From positions 36,413 to 100,412 of the forward strand of contig CAYSEW010000010.1 in assembly GCA_964430245.1 (NCBI GenBank): a DNA stretch of 64,000 nucleotides. Reading direction: 5' to 3'. The first letter of the stretch is position 1, and the number at the start of each line of letters is the position of its first letter. The notes below the pieces were generated by a model. The model saw nothing but the letters and a program-made list of their open reading frames with translations, was not told where the DNA came from and did not search any database. The position numbers were made by a program, and so were the translations under genes. Below are positions 33,651 to 43,500 of this stretch, piece after piece. The DNA comes from CAYSEW01 sp964430245. Lineage in GTDB: Bacteria; Bacteroidota; Bacteroidia; Flavobacteriales_D; Parvicellaceae.

Positions 33651-34679
33651 ATGTTTTACCAGGGAATGTTCTCAGATTCATTTTCTGAGCACATCGTTGC
33701 TTTAACTGAGCACGACAATCATAAGTCAGTTAAAAAAAGACTGTCATTTTTGATGATAGAAGTTTTTCAAAACATTGTAAGACATGGAGGCCAAGAAGAA
33801 AAAAGCAATGACTTTTTTGGTGTAAGAAGTATTGAGGATAGTTTAAATATTTTTTCATCTAATCGAATAAATAAAAAAGCACATGAGTTTTTAAGCTCAA
33901 AGCTGAAAGAATTAAATAAACTTAATGCTGATCAGCTTAAAACTCTTTATAAAGAAATACTTCAGTCTGGACAATTTTCTGACAAAGGAGGTGCTGGATT
34001 AGGCTTAATAGACATGGCAAGAAAGTCCGGAAACCCCATTCAGCATAATTTTGAACCCTTAGAAAATAATGATTTTCAATTCAATTATCAGCTTGACCTT
34101 TCATCTGAAAGAGGGGTTGAATTAACTAAACACCAAAAAATAAATATTGAAGACAATATTCAATCATATAATGATATTAATGACAATGATCTTGTCTTTT
34201 TTTTCAAAGGTGATTTCTCAAAAAACAACACTCAATCTCTTTTAAATATACTAAAAGCAAATACACAAACTTATTCTAAAAATGAGGAGTTCAATAATTT
34301 TCGAATTTTTCATTCTGGAGTTGAGCTTATCCAAAACATAGCAAGACACGGAAAATCAGTTAATGAATACATAGAGGGTGTCTTCTGCTTATTTAGAGTA
34401 AATTCAGGAGTCTATATTTGCACAGGAAATTCATTGAAAACTGGAGATTACTCCACTATGGAAATGCATATCAATAAAATCAATGAATATTCTAAAGATG
34501 ATCTTAATAAAGTATATTTAGAAACATTAAAGAAAAATGCGCTAAATGATGATGTTAAAGCAGGTGTTGGATTAATTGATGTAAGGAGATATAATCAATC
34601 ATTTATTGATTATGAAATAAATAATAAGGACAATGGACTCTATTTAAAAATGGGAGTTTTTATTCCAATATATAAATAA
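33651..34679 (+). CDS. SiaB-like protein kinase with two tandem kinase-like domains
   Basis: The 342-residue product is two copies of a SiaB-like (GHKL-related) domain. Copy 1 has MIEVFQNIVRHGGQ and GGAGLGLIDMARKSG; copy 2 has GVELIQNIARHGKS and KAGVGLIDVRRYN. Each carries an N-box-like QNI(V/A)RHG and a GxGLID box. In Pseudomonas SiaABCD, SiaB phosphorylates SiaC. The SiaC-like gene starts 6 bases downstream, so the same pairing is inferred. Typical SiaB proteins have a single such domain. The ATG at 33651 may not be the true start: in copy 2 the sequence NDNDLVFFFKGDFS aligns with NDLISMFYQGMFS, whose first residues lie upstream of this ATG, where the frame is open but holds no ATG, GTG or TTG. 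Confidence 0.82.
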   Translation: MFYQGMFSDSFSEHIVALTEHDNHKSVKKRLSFLMIEVFQNIVRHGGQEEKSNDFFGVRSIEDSLNIFSSNRINKKAHEFLSSKLKELNKLNADQLKTLYKEILQSGQFSDKGGAGLGLIDMARKSGNPIQHNFEPLENNDFQFNYQLDLSSERGVELTKHQKINIEDNIQSYNDINDNDLVFFFKGDFSKNNTQSLLNILKANTQTYSKNEEFNNFRIFHSGVELIQNIARHGKSVNEYIEGVFCLFRVNSGVYICTGNSLKTGDYSTMEMHINKINEYSKDDLNKVYLETLKKNALNDDVKAGVGLIDVRRYNQSFIDYEINNKDNGLYLKMGVFIPIYK

Positions 34680-34685
34680 ACTATT

Positions 34686-35027
34686 ATGGCTGATTTGGGT
34701 GATACAATAATTGAATTTAATGAAGACAAAGGTTTACTGAAAATTTCAGGAATATCTATGATGGAAGATGCCTTAGAATTCTATGTTGAAACTAAAAGTA
34801 AAATTGATGGCTTTTTATCAAGCTCAGCCACCAACCTTACAATAGAATTCGAATTGACCTATTTCAATTCTTCTTCCGCAAAACAATTTATACAAATTCT
34901 CACAAAATTAGAAGGTGATAAAGGAAATGCTATATGGAAATATCCAAAAGATCACAGCATCATGCATGACAGAGGAAAAGAATTGGAAATATTAGTAGAT
35001 GTTCCTTTTGAATTTATTGCTATCTAA
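34686..35027 (+). CDS. SiaC-like regulatory phosphoprotein (DUF1987)
   Basis: The 113-residue protein matches the DUF1987/SiaC fold: FNEDKGLLKISGISMMEDALEFY at the start, then TIEFELTYFNSSSAKQFIQ with the expected phospho-acceptor region, and a C-terminal WKYPKDHSIMHDRGKE. In Pseudomonas SiaC is phosphorylated on Thr68 by SiaB and dephosphorylated by SiaA. The matching position here appears to be Ser62 within YFNSSSAK. It follows the tandem SiaB-like gene by 6 bases and is convergent with a SpoIIE phosphatase gene, overlapping it by four bases. This is a strong contextual link between kinase, substrate and phosphatase. Confidence 0.85.
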   Translation: MADLGDTIIEFNEDKGLLKISGISMMEDALEFYVETKSKIDGFLSSSATNLTIEFELTYFNSSSAKQFIQILTKLEGDKGNAIWKYPKDHSIMHDRGKELEILVDVPFEFIAI

Positions 35028-37066
35028 ACTTGAAATCCCAATACCAAAATATCATCAATTTGCGGTAAATCTCCTTTCCAAGAATTAAATTTGTTCATTA
35101 GAAAAACATCTTTTGATTCTACAGCACTCAAACTATCCATTAAATTATCTTGGAATAATTTCATCCCCATTGAAGTAATATCCTTTCCTCCTAACTGGTC
35201 ATAGTATCCATCTGTATACATAAAAACCCAATCGTTTTTATTTAACTCAATAGAATGTGTTTTAAAATCCCTTTTAAGTAATTGACTTTTTTTTGAATAA
35301 GACCCTCCAACTGAAAATATTTCTGCATCAAAGTACCTTACCTGGTTATTCTTCAAAATCATAATTCCATTACGTGCTCCACTAAATGACAAGGTTCTAT
35401 TTTCTGTATTGAATACACATAATGCAATATCCATCCCATCTTGAATCACTCCACCACTTTTTTGATCTAACACCCTTACAATCTCATTATTCAGTTCTTT
35501 TAAAATATCACCCGTATTCAACTTATTCTCATCAACGATTTTGTCTAACAATAAACTACCCATCATACTCATAAAACCTCCAGGAACTCCATGACCTGTA
35601 CAATCTACAGTAGCAATAACACTTATTTCAGCAAAAGATCTATACCAATAAAAATCGCCTCCTACAATATCTTTAGGCTGATATAAAACAAATAAATTTT
35701 TGAAATAACTCTTAATTTCATCAGTATTTGGCAAAATCGTATCCTGTATTTTACTCGCATAATTAATAGAGGCCAGTACCTCTTTGTTCTTTTGTTCTAT
35801 TTTTTGACTTTGAATATCAAGCTCTTTAAAGGCTTTATCTACCTGTTTTTTTTGAATTTTAATTATTTTATTTTGCCTTTTAGTAACTCTAAAACGGTGG
35901 TATAATAAAAATGAAAATGCAAAAATTGCAGCTAAAACACCCAAAATACTATAGCGGACGGTCCTTTCTTTATTTAGCCTAGCCTCATATTCCAAATGTT
36001 TGATCTTTTTTTCTTCAGCATTATAAATACTATCAGCGATACTCTTATTTAAATAATTTAATTTATATTCCTGTTCTATAATCATTTTTTGATTAGTAAT
36101 ATCTTTAAGGCTATCATTTAATTTGTGATATATTTCATAATAAATTAAAGCAGATTTATGGTTTTTCAAGGTCTTATTAATTTCATATAATTCACTATAA
36201 GAATCAGCTTCAACCCTTTTGAAGTTGTATTTTTTAGAAATATCTAAACTAGAGTCTATATAGACTTTTGAAAGACCATAGTCCTTTTTAATTCTGTTAA
36301 TGCTCCCTATAAAATTAAAGGTCATTGCTGTTCTATATTTATTTTTATTTCTCTTAAATATTGAAAGTGCTTTAAATATGTGGTATTGAGATAAATCATA
36401 ATTTTTTAAATCAAAATATAATTCTGAAAGGTTCCCATGAGCTTCTGCTATTGCTTTTAAGTTATTTTCTTTATTAGCAATTGAAAGACATTCTTCATAA
36501 TATTTTTTAGCACTATCTAAATAATTTATTTTTTTAAATCTATCTGACATTTTAAAATAACATCCTCCTAGAATTTGATAGCAATTAATTAGCTTATCAT
36601 TATCATTTAACTTCAATGATAATTGAATGTTGTTTTGAGAGAAATTAATAGCTTTATTATAATTTCCTAATAACGCATTAATAACAGCAAACTGCATATT
36701 ACATTTAAAAATCCCATTTTGTTCATTTATTTTTTGATAGCTAAAAATTGACTTTTCAATATATACAATTGCCATTTTATAATTAGATAATTGTCTATAG
36801 TGTAACCCAAAATTATAATAAGAATCAGCTATACTTTTATGATGATTAGATAATACAGCATATTTTAATCCAATATTTATATACTTTAAAGCAGAATCAG
36901 GTTGTGTATAGTTTAATAATTGTCCTAATGTATTTATTGCTTCGATTCTAATTGTATCATGTAAATTTTTATTTTCCCATATAGCTAATAATGAATCTTT
37001 ATTGATCTGAGCTGGAATAGCAACCCAAACAAAAAAAATAAATACACTAATAATTACCTTTTTCAT
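35024..37066 (-). CDS. TPR-repeat transmembrane SpoIIE/PP2C phosphatase
   Basis: A signal-like N-terminus is followed by about seven TPR-like helix pairs (residues 25-330; for example ALKYINIGLKYAVLSNHHKS and SIADSYYNFGLHYRQLSNYK). One membrane helix follows near 371-391, then a coiled coil and a SpoIIE domain. Catalytic and metal motifs are PKDIVGGDFYWYRS, VDCTGHGVPGGFMSMMG and YTDGYYDQLGGK. Residues of about 480-617 are encoded by a DNA segment identical to one in the next gene. The TPR array is predicted to be periplasmic and to sense a protein or peptide signal. The phosphatase would act on a SiaC-type partner, which is convergent and overlapping here. It lies 1 base after the propeller-SpoIIE gene. 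Confidence 0.92.
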   Translation of the reverse strand: MKKVIISVFIFFVWVAIPAQINKDSLLAIWENKNLHDTIRIEAINTLGQLLNYTQPDSALKYINIGLKYAVLSNHHKSIADSYYNFGLHYRQLSNYKMAIVYIEKSIFSYQKINEQNGIFKCNMQFAVINALLGNYNKAINFSQNNIQLSLKLNDNDKLINCYQILGGCYFKMSDRFKKINYLDSAKKYYEECLSIANKENNLKAIAEAHGNLSELYFDLKNYDLSQYHIFKALSIFKRNKNKYRTAMTFNFIGSINRIKKDYGLSKVYIDSSLDISKKYNFKRVEADSYSELYEINKTLKNHKSALIYYEIYHKLNDSLKDITNQKMIIEQEYKLNYLNKSIADSIYNAEEKKIKHLEYEARLNKERTVRYSILGVLAAIFAFSFLLYHRFRVTKRQNKIIKIQKKQVDKAFKELDIQSQKIEQKNKEVLASINYASKIQDTILPNTDEIKSYFKNLFVLYQPKDIVGGDFYWYRSFAEISVIATVDCTGHGVPGGFMSMMGSLLLDKIVDENKLNTGDILKELNNEIVRVLDQKSGGVIQDGMDIALCVFNTENRTLSFSGARNGIMILKNNQVRYFDAEIFSVGGSYSKKSQLLKRDFKTHSIELNKNDWVFMYTDGYYDQLGGKDITSMGMKLFQDNLMDSLSAVESKDVFLMNKFNSWKGDLPQIDDILVLGFQV
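35214..35626. repeat. 413-bp perfect direct repeat, copy A
   Basis: This segment is identical base for base to 37258-37670, which lies 2044 bases away. It sits inside the SpoIIE domain of the TPR-SpoIIE gene, at the same distance from its stop codon as copy B is from its own. Outside it the two genes diverge clearly, including in the rest of the SpoIIE domain. Confidence 0.97.
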
Positions 37067-37067
37067 A

Positions 37068-40000
37068 CTATATTTTAAACCCTAAAACAAGTACATCATC
37101 GATTTGGGGGTATTCCCCCTTCCAAGCATTAAACTTAATCTGTAAAAACTCAACTTTTGAAGCTTTAGCGTTCAAGCTCTCCTTTAAAGTATTTTTAAAA
37201 AGATCAGCTCCCATTGAATTGACCTCCTTGCCGCCTAATTGATCGTAATACCCATCGGTATACATAAAAACCCAATCGTTTTTATTTAACTCAATAGAAT
37301 GTGTTTTAAAATCCCTTTTAAGTAATTGACTTTTTTTTGAATAAGACCCTCCAACTGAAAATATTTCTGCATCAAAGTACCTTACCTGGTTATTCTTCAA
37401 AATCATAATTCCATTACGTGCTCCACTAAATGACAAGGTTCTATTTTCTGTATTGAATACACATAATGCAATATCCATCCCATCTTGAATCACTCCACCA
37501 CTTTTTTGATCTAACACCCTTACAATCTCATTATTCAGTTCTTTTAAAATATCACCCGTATTCAACTTATTCTCATCAACGATTTTGTCTAACAATAAAC
37601 TACCCATCATACTCATAAAACCTCCAGGAACTCCATGACCTGTACAATCTACAGTAGCAATAACACTTATGTTACCAAAGCATCGATACCATAAAAAATC
37701 ACCACCAACAATATCTTTGGGTTGATATAAGACAAAATGTTCCTTAAAAAAATCAGTCAACAACTCTTCATCAGGCAAAATTGAATACTGGATCCTTTTA
37801 GCATAATTGATACTCTTAGTAATTTCATTGTGATGTTTCTCAACTTTGATTTTTTCCTCTTTTAATTGTAAAGTCCTTTTATCTACTTTCTTTTCTAGAA
37901 TTATATTGACACGTTTTAATTGACGTTCTCTTATCTTTATTATAGTTATAATAGTAAAAACTAGAGTAACAAAAACCAGAAGATAAAACCAAGTTGTTTT
38001 CCAAAATGGGGGAGAAATTGTAAATGAATAGTTTAATATTTTACTTGACACACCATCAGAATTATATACTCTTAAATGGAAGACATAACTTCCAGGCAAT
38101 AAATTGGGATAAGTAACACTGTTAAATTTATTTTTAGGACCCCAATCACGATCCAAACCTTCTAACCAATAAGAATAGGTCATTTTATCATGATTGATCA
38201 TTGTAACACCAGAAAAATCGAAAGTCAAATGATTCTGATCATAATAAAATATAGGCTCATGTTCATTTAAAATATCTTTAGAAGCTCCACTTTTTAACTC
38301 CCATAAACTTACTCTATCATAATTTAATCTTATATCATTAATCGATAAAAAAGGAGGGTTTTGATTTATTAAGTCATAATTAGGTCTGAATTTAGAAAGG
38401 CAACCACCTATACTACCAAACCATAAATTACCATCTATATCTTTCCAACTTGAATTGGTATTACATTCAACTCCCAAAAACCCTTCATTTGGACCATAAT
38501 GTTTAGCCACGATCTGTTCTTGTTTAATTGATTCAGGAGTAATTTTATCAATACCTAATGTTGTTCCTAAATAGAGGTTATTCATATTGTCAAACTGCAT
38601 GGTATAAATAACTGAATTTGTTAATCCTTTTGATCCATCAAAATATTTTGCCTTTTGAATATTACCTTTATTGGTGCGCAAAAGATATAACCCATGATCT
38701 GTACCTATATAAATATTTCCTAGACTATCTCCTTTAATTGAAAATATTGATTTGAATGAATGATTAAAATCATCTAATTCAGGCACATCGAATAACCTCC
38801 CCCCTTTGAGAACAGATAATCCAGATGATGTGCCAATCCAAATATTTCCACTAAAATCTTCATAGATAGATTGCACAATATTTCCTTTAAGCCCTTTTTC
38901 TTTATTGTAAAAATCAATTACATGTAAATCTTCACTAAAAACAAGTAATCCTGAATATGTTCCAATCCAAATATTGCCATTTTTGGCTAATAAAGCTGAC
39001 CTAGCTCGATTATTAGCATTTAAAATTTTTTCAATAATTTCATGTTTAAACCCTTGAGAAAGTAATTGATTACTATTTAAATTTAGCTTTTTATATTCTC
39101 CGTTTTCATAGATAACAATTCCAGACTTAGGTATACAAAACCACATTCTTTTATTTCTATCCTCCATGATAGCATGAATGGAATTACTAGTTATTAAATT
39201 ATCCTTAACAACATATTTTAGTAGATACTTAGAAAAATGATCAGCATCTTTTTCTTTTATAAATAACCCATCACTAGATCCAGCCCATATTGTTTCATTT
39301 GAATCTCTTAATACAGACCAAATGGTCCCCTTTAATTTAAATTGATGATCATAAGTAATAAATGGATTTTCTCTGTATTTAACAATACCATTACCTGTAG
39401 TACCAACCCATATATTATCTTCTTTATCAATTAATACATCATTGATCTTTTGTCCAAAAAAAGTGTAATCATAATATTGATAGCCTAAACCATTAACATT
39501 ATAGATGTAAATTTCTCCTTTTGAGCTATTAATTGTTGCAACAACTATTCTTTCCTCCTTTAACTCTATATCTGTTATGGTTTTGTTGTTTACATCTTTA
39601 AAATATTCGTCATTATAAATTTTATTATCAGATAAAATTGCTATTCCATTTCCTGTACCTATTAATAGATTATTATTAAATTGTGTTAAGCAATTAATTG
39701 AATCAGAATTTAACCCATCACTTTTTTTATAAACAGTATTGCCATTTTCTGAAAGTTTAATCAACCCTTGATTAGTACCTATAAATAAATCATTATTAAA
39801 CTCTCTTAAAGAATAAATTTCTATAGAATTATTTTTATCTACAGGAAGGTCAATCTCTTTGATTAAACTATTTTCAATTTTATATATAAATTTCCCTGAA
39901 AAGAAATATATTTTATGAGACACCCCCTTATGAATCTGATGGATAGGTCGGTCATAAAACAACCTTTCATATTCCTTATAATTCTTAATAAACCCTTCAT

Positions 40001-40337
40001 TATATGAAACTACCTTTTTGTCTTTAATATACGCCAAACCTCTTCTTGTTGCGATTAAGAATTCATCATTATTAACCTCAACTATACCTTCAATTTCATG
40101 AGTAGGCAAACCGTCTTCTTCATAATATCTAATAAATTCTTTTCCATTAAAGCAATTCAATCCATCATGTGTTGATATCCACAAATTGCCTTCACGATCT
40201 TGAATAATATCTGTAATAACTGACTGGCTTAATCCATCTGGATCTGTAGTTAAATATTCAAAGTTTGATTTTTGAGCATAATTAGTTTGATTAACTATAA
40301 AAGAAAAAATGGATATAAAAGCTAATACTTTCCTCAA
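37068..40337 (-). CDS. Propeller-Y_Y_Y transmembrane SpoIIE/PP2C phosphatase (paralogue)
   Basis: The 1089-residue protein has the same layout as the one at 23338: signal peptide (ending NYAQ), propeller repeats (GNLWISTHDGLNCFNG, NIWIGTSSGLSVLKG, NLWFGSIGGCLSKF), Y_Y_Y domain (YSYWLEGLDRDWGPKN, then YPNLLPGSYVFHLRV), one membrane helix near 778-800, and a SpoIIE domain from about 866 with GGDFLWYRC, VDCTGHGVPGGFMSM and YTDGYYDQLGGK. The start codon is TTG at 40337; no ATG lies upstream in frame, and the TTG begins the signal peptide. It is followed after 1 base by the TPR-SpoIIE gene, so the two are an operon. About 138 residues are identical between them. Confidence 0.92.
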   Translation of the reverse strand: MRKVLAFISIFSFIVNQTNYAQKSNFEYLTTDPDGLSQSVITDIIQDREGNLWISTHDGLNCFNGKEFIRYYEEDGLPTHEIEGIVEVNNDEFLIATRRGLAYIKDKKVVSYNEGFIKNYKEYERLFYDRPIHQIHKGVSHKIYFFSGKFIYKIENSLIKEIDLPVDKNNSIEIYSLREFNNDLFIGTNQGLIKLSENGNTVYKKSDGLNSDSINCLTQFNNNLLIGTGNGIAILSDNKIYNDEYFKDVNNKTITDIELKEERIVVATINSSKGEIYIYNVNGLGYQYYDYTFFGQKINDVLIDKEDNIWVGTTGNGIVKYRENPFITYDHQFKLKGTIWSVLRDSNETIWAGSSDGLFIKEKDADHFSKYLLKYVVKDNLITSNSIHAIMEDRNKRMWFCIPKSGIVIYENGEYKKLNLNSNQLLSQGFKHEIIEKILNANNRARSALLAKNGNIWIGTYSGLLVFSEDLHVIDFYNKEKGLKGNIVQSIYEDFSGNIWIGTSSGLSVLKGGRLFDVPELDDFNHSFKSIFSIKGDSLGNIYIGTDHGLYLLRTNKGNIQKAKYFDGSKGLTNSVIYTMQFDNMNNLYLGTTLGIDKITPESIKQEQIVAKHYGPNEGFLGVECNTNSSWKDIDGNLWFGSIGGCLSKFRPNYDLINQNPPFLSINDIRLNYDRVSLWELKSGASKDILNEHEPIFYYDQNHLTFDFSGVTMINHDKMTYSYWLEGLDRDWGPKNKFNSVTYPNLLPGSYVFHLRVYNSDGVSSKILNYSFTISPPFWKTTWFYLLVFVTLVFTIITIIKIRERQLKRVNIILEKKVDKRTLQLKEEKIKVEKHHNEITKSINYAKRIQYSILPDEELLTDFFKEHFVLYQPKDIVGGDFLWYRCFGNISVIATVDCTGHGVPGGFMSMMGSLLLDKIVDENKLNTGDILKELNNEIVRVLDQKSGGVIQDGMDIALCVFNTENRTLSFSGARNGIMILKNNQVRYFDAEIFSVGGSYSKKSQLLKRDFKTHSIELNKNDWVFMYTDGYYDQLGGKEVNSMGADLFKNTLKESLNAKASKVEFLQIKFNAWKGEYPQIDDVLVLGFKI
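37258..37670. repeat. 413-bp perfect direct repeat, copy B
   Basis: The partner of 35214-35626, inside the SpoIIE domain of the propeller-SpoIIE gene. No inverted terminal repeats, target duplication or transposase accompany either copy, so a gene-conversion tract between paralogues is the simplest reading. Confidence 0.97.
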
Positions 40338-40532
40338 ATCAATAACTAAGATTATTTCTAATTTTCCAATATAGCAAAAACAAATTATGTATTTTATAAA
40401 TTTTTGAAATTAAATATGGAATATTTATTGTAGTAATTGAAATTTAAAACCAACAATTTCACTTCACATGAATTCGTTGATAATATTAATTGAACATTAA
40501 CAAAATACTATTGGCAGTAATTAATTTTATAA

Positions 40533-43500
40533 ATGAATAAAAAAAAGCAGAATATAATGCGTTATATTTTTTTCTCAACCATCTTCCTTTCAATTTTTTC
40601 ATCGGGTATCTATTTATGGAATGAGATCAATTTTAATACAGAGAATACTGCAAAATATTTCCCAAAACCAGATGTTGACCCAGCATTCATCGACATAGAC
40701 AGCCAATGGGTTGACAGTATATATGCTACATTATCCCTAAAAGAAAAAATAGGTCAGCTATTCATGGTCGCTGCTTACTCAAATAAAGATCAGGACCACA
40801 TAGATGAAGTTAGCAACCTGATCAATGAATATAATATTGGTGGATTGATTTTTTTCCAAGGTGGTCCAAATAGACAATTAGACTTAACCAACTATTATCA
40901 AAGTATTTCAAAAACTCCATTATTGATCTCTATAGATGCCGAATGGGGACTTGCCATGCGTTTAGACAGCACCATGAAATTCCCCCATCAAATGACATTG
41001 GGAGCCATACAAAACAATGAGCTTATTTATAACATGGGGCAACAAATTGCCAATCAATGTAAAAGAATTGGAACACACATAAACCTTGCTCCTGTTGCAG
41101 ACATCAACAACAACCCCAACAACCCTGTAATTAATTATCGTTCTTTTGGTGAGGATAGAGAAAATGTAACTCAAAAATCATTGGCCTATATGAATGGGAT
41201 GCATAATGAAAAAATTCTAGCAAGTGCTAAACATTTTCCAGGGCATGGAGACACTGACAGTGATTCTCATAAGACTTTACCTATCATTAATCATAATAAA
41301 AACAGATTAGACTCTGTTGAGCTATATCCTTTTAAAACATTAATTAAAAATGGGTTACAGTCTATGATGGTAGCACATTTATACATTCCAAGTTTAGACA
41401 ACACGCCTAACAAAGCTTCTTCTCTTTCTTCAAATATTGTTACTAACCTACTGAAAAATGAATTAGGATTTAAAGGCTTGGTATTTACAGATGCTTTAAA
41501 CATGAGAGGTGTAACGGCATTCTATGAGCCAGGAAAATTAGATGTTCAAGCTCTCGTTGCTGGGAATGACATACTCCTAAGGCCTGAAAATATTCCTGTT
41601 GCCATTGAAGAGATCATCAACGCTATAAATAGTGGACTAATAAAAGAAGAAGAAATCAATAAAAGCGTAAAAAAAATATTAACCATGAAAGCATGGTTAG
41701 GATTAGATAATTATCTACCAAAATCTAAAGAAAACCTTTTCAATGATCTACATAGTTATGACGCTCAATTTATTAATCATGAATTGTATAAAAACGCATT
41801 AACTGTTGTTAAAGACAATGCTATCATCCCTATTTCTAGATTAGACACACTGAAGATCGCTTCTGTAAGTATTGGTAATAATGGAGCCAACGAATTCAAT
41901 CATTCCATTGACAGGTATTGCTCATTTGAACAATTCAATATTTCTTCAAAACCTAGCTATGAAGAAGCTGATCAATTAATTGAGCAGCTCAATGGATACA
42001 ATCTAATCATTATCTCAGTTCATGAAATGAATCAAAACCCCTATCAGAATTTTGGACTACATCCAACTATTGACAAATTATTATCCAGAATAGCTGTAGG
42101 GAATAAAGTGATATTGAACCTTTTAGGTAATCCTTATAGTTTATCCAAATTAAAGTCTTTGAATCAATTAGATGCTGTATTAGTAAGCTATGAAGACGAA
42201 TCTCTATCAAAAGAGCTAAGTGGTCAGTTAATATTTGGTGGAATTGAGGCTAAAGGAAAATTGCCAATTTCAATAAATAATAAATACCCTGCTGGTCATG
42301 GTATTAAAACAGCTAAAACAAGATTATCCTACGTGTTTCCAGAATCAATTGGAGTCAATAAAAAAGACCTAAAACAAGTAGAAAACATTGTAGCTGAAGC
42401 ATTAAGAGAAGGTGTTTTTCCTGGGTGCCAAGTATTAGCAGCTAAAGACGGACAAGTATTTTATCAAAAATCTTTTGGCAGACACACCTATAATGAAAGT
42501 GCTAAAAAAGTAGATAACAATGACATTTATGACCTTGCATCTATTACTAAGATAGCCAGCTCTGCAGCTGCAATTATGAAGCTATATGAAGAAGGTCATA
42601 TTCACCTTGATTCCACATTAAGCACCTACCTCCCTGACATTGTTAACAATACTGAATATGAGAACATTATCCTTAAAGAAATGCTAACTCATCAGGCTAG
42701 ACTTACTCCATGGATTCCCTTTCATTTTAAAACACTTCATAAAGGACAGCCAAAATATGATGTTTACAGTATTAAGAAATCAGATTATTTTGATCAACGT
42801 GTTGCTGAAAACATGTACATCTATTCTTCCTATCGAGATACTATCTTTCAACAGATAATTAAAACTGCTCTTTTAAAAGAAAAAAAATACAAATACAGTG
42901 ATGTCGGTTATTATTTTTTCAATGAAATCATTAGAAGGGTTAAAAATACCAATCAAGATCAATATGTAGAGAATGAGATCTATGGAAGATTAGGATTAAA
43001 TAACATTGGCTACAATCCCAGAGATAAATGGACTTTAGAAAGAATCCCTCCCACTGAAGATGATAAAATATTCAGAAAACAGCTAATTCAAGGAGATGTT
43101 CATGATCAGGGCGCTGCTTTATTTGGAGGTGTAGGAGGACATGCTGGATTATTCTCAAATTCTAATGACCTTGCTGTTCTTATGCAAATGTATATGCAAT
43201 ATGGTCATTATGGAGGCGATACATTATATGATAAAGAAATCTTGGAATTATTTACCAGCTCTCCTTATCTAGAAACACATAGGAACAGAAGAGGAATTGC
43301 ATTTGATAAACCTGTTCTATCTGGTGTTGGCGGACCTACCTGTAACTATTGCTCTTCAAATAAAAGCTTTGGACATTCAGGATTTACAGGAACCTTAACC
43401 TGGGCAGATCCGGAAAATGGTTTTGTTTATGTATTCTTATCTAACAGAGTATATCCTGATGCTGAAAACAGAAAAATCCTTTCATTAAGCATTAGGACAA

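Noticed and set aside
33351..34679. Small protein plus SiaB-like gene as a toxin-antitoxin pair
   Set aside because: The larger protein clearly belongs to the SiaB-like kinases and the smaller has no antitoxin-like features.
35214..37670. 413-bp repeat as an insertion sequence
   Set aside because: Both copies lie inside coding sequence in the correct frame, without terminal repeats, target duplications or a transposase gene.
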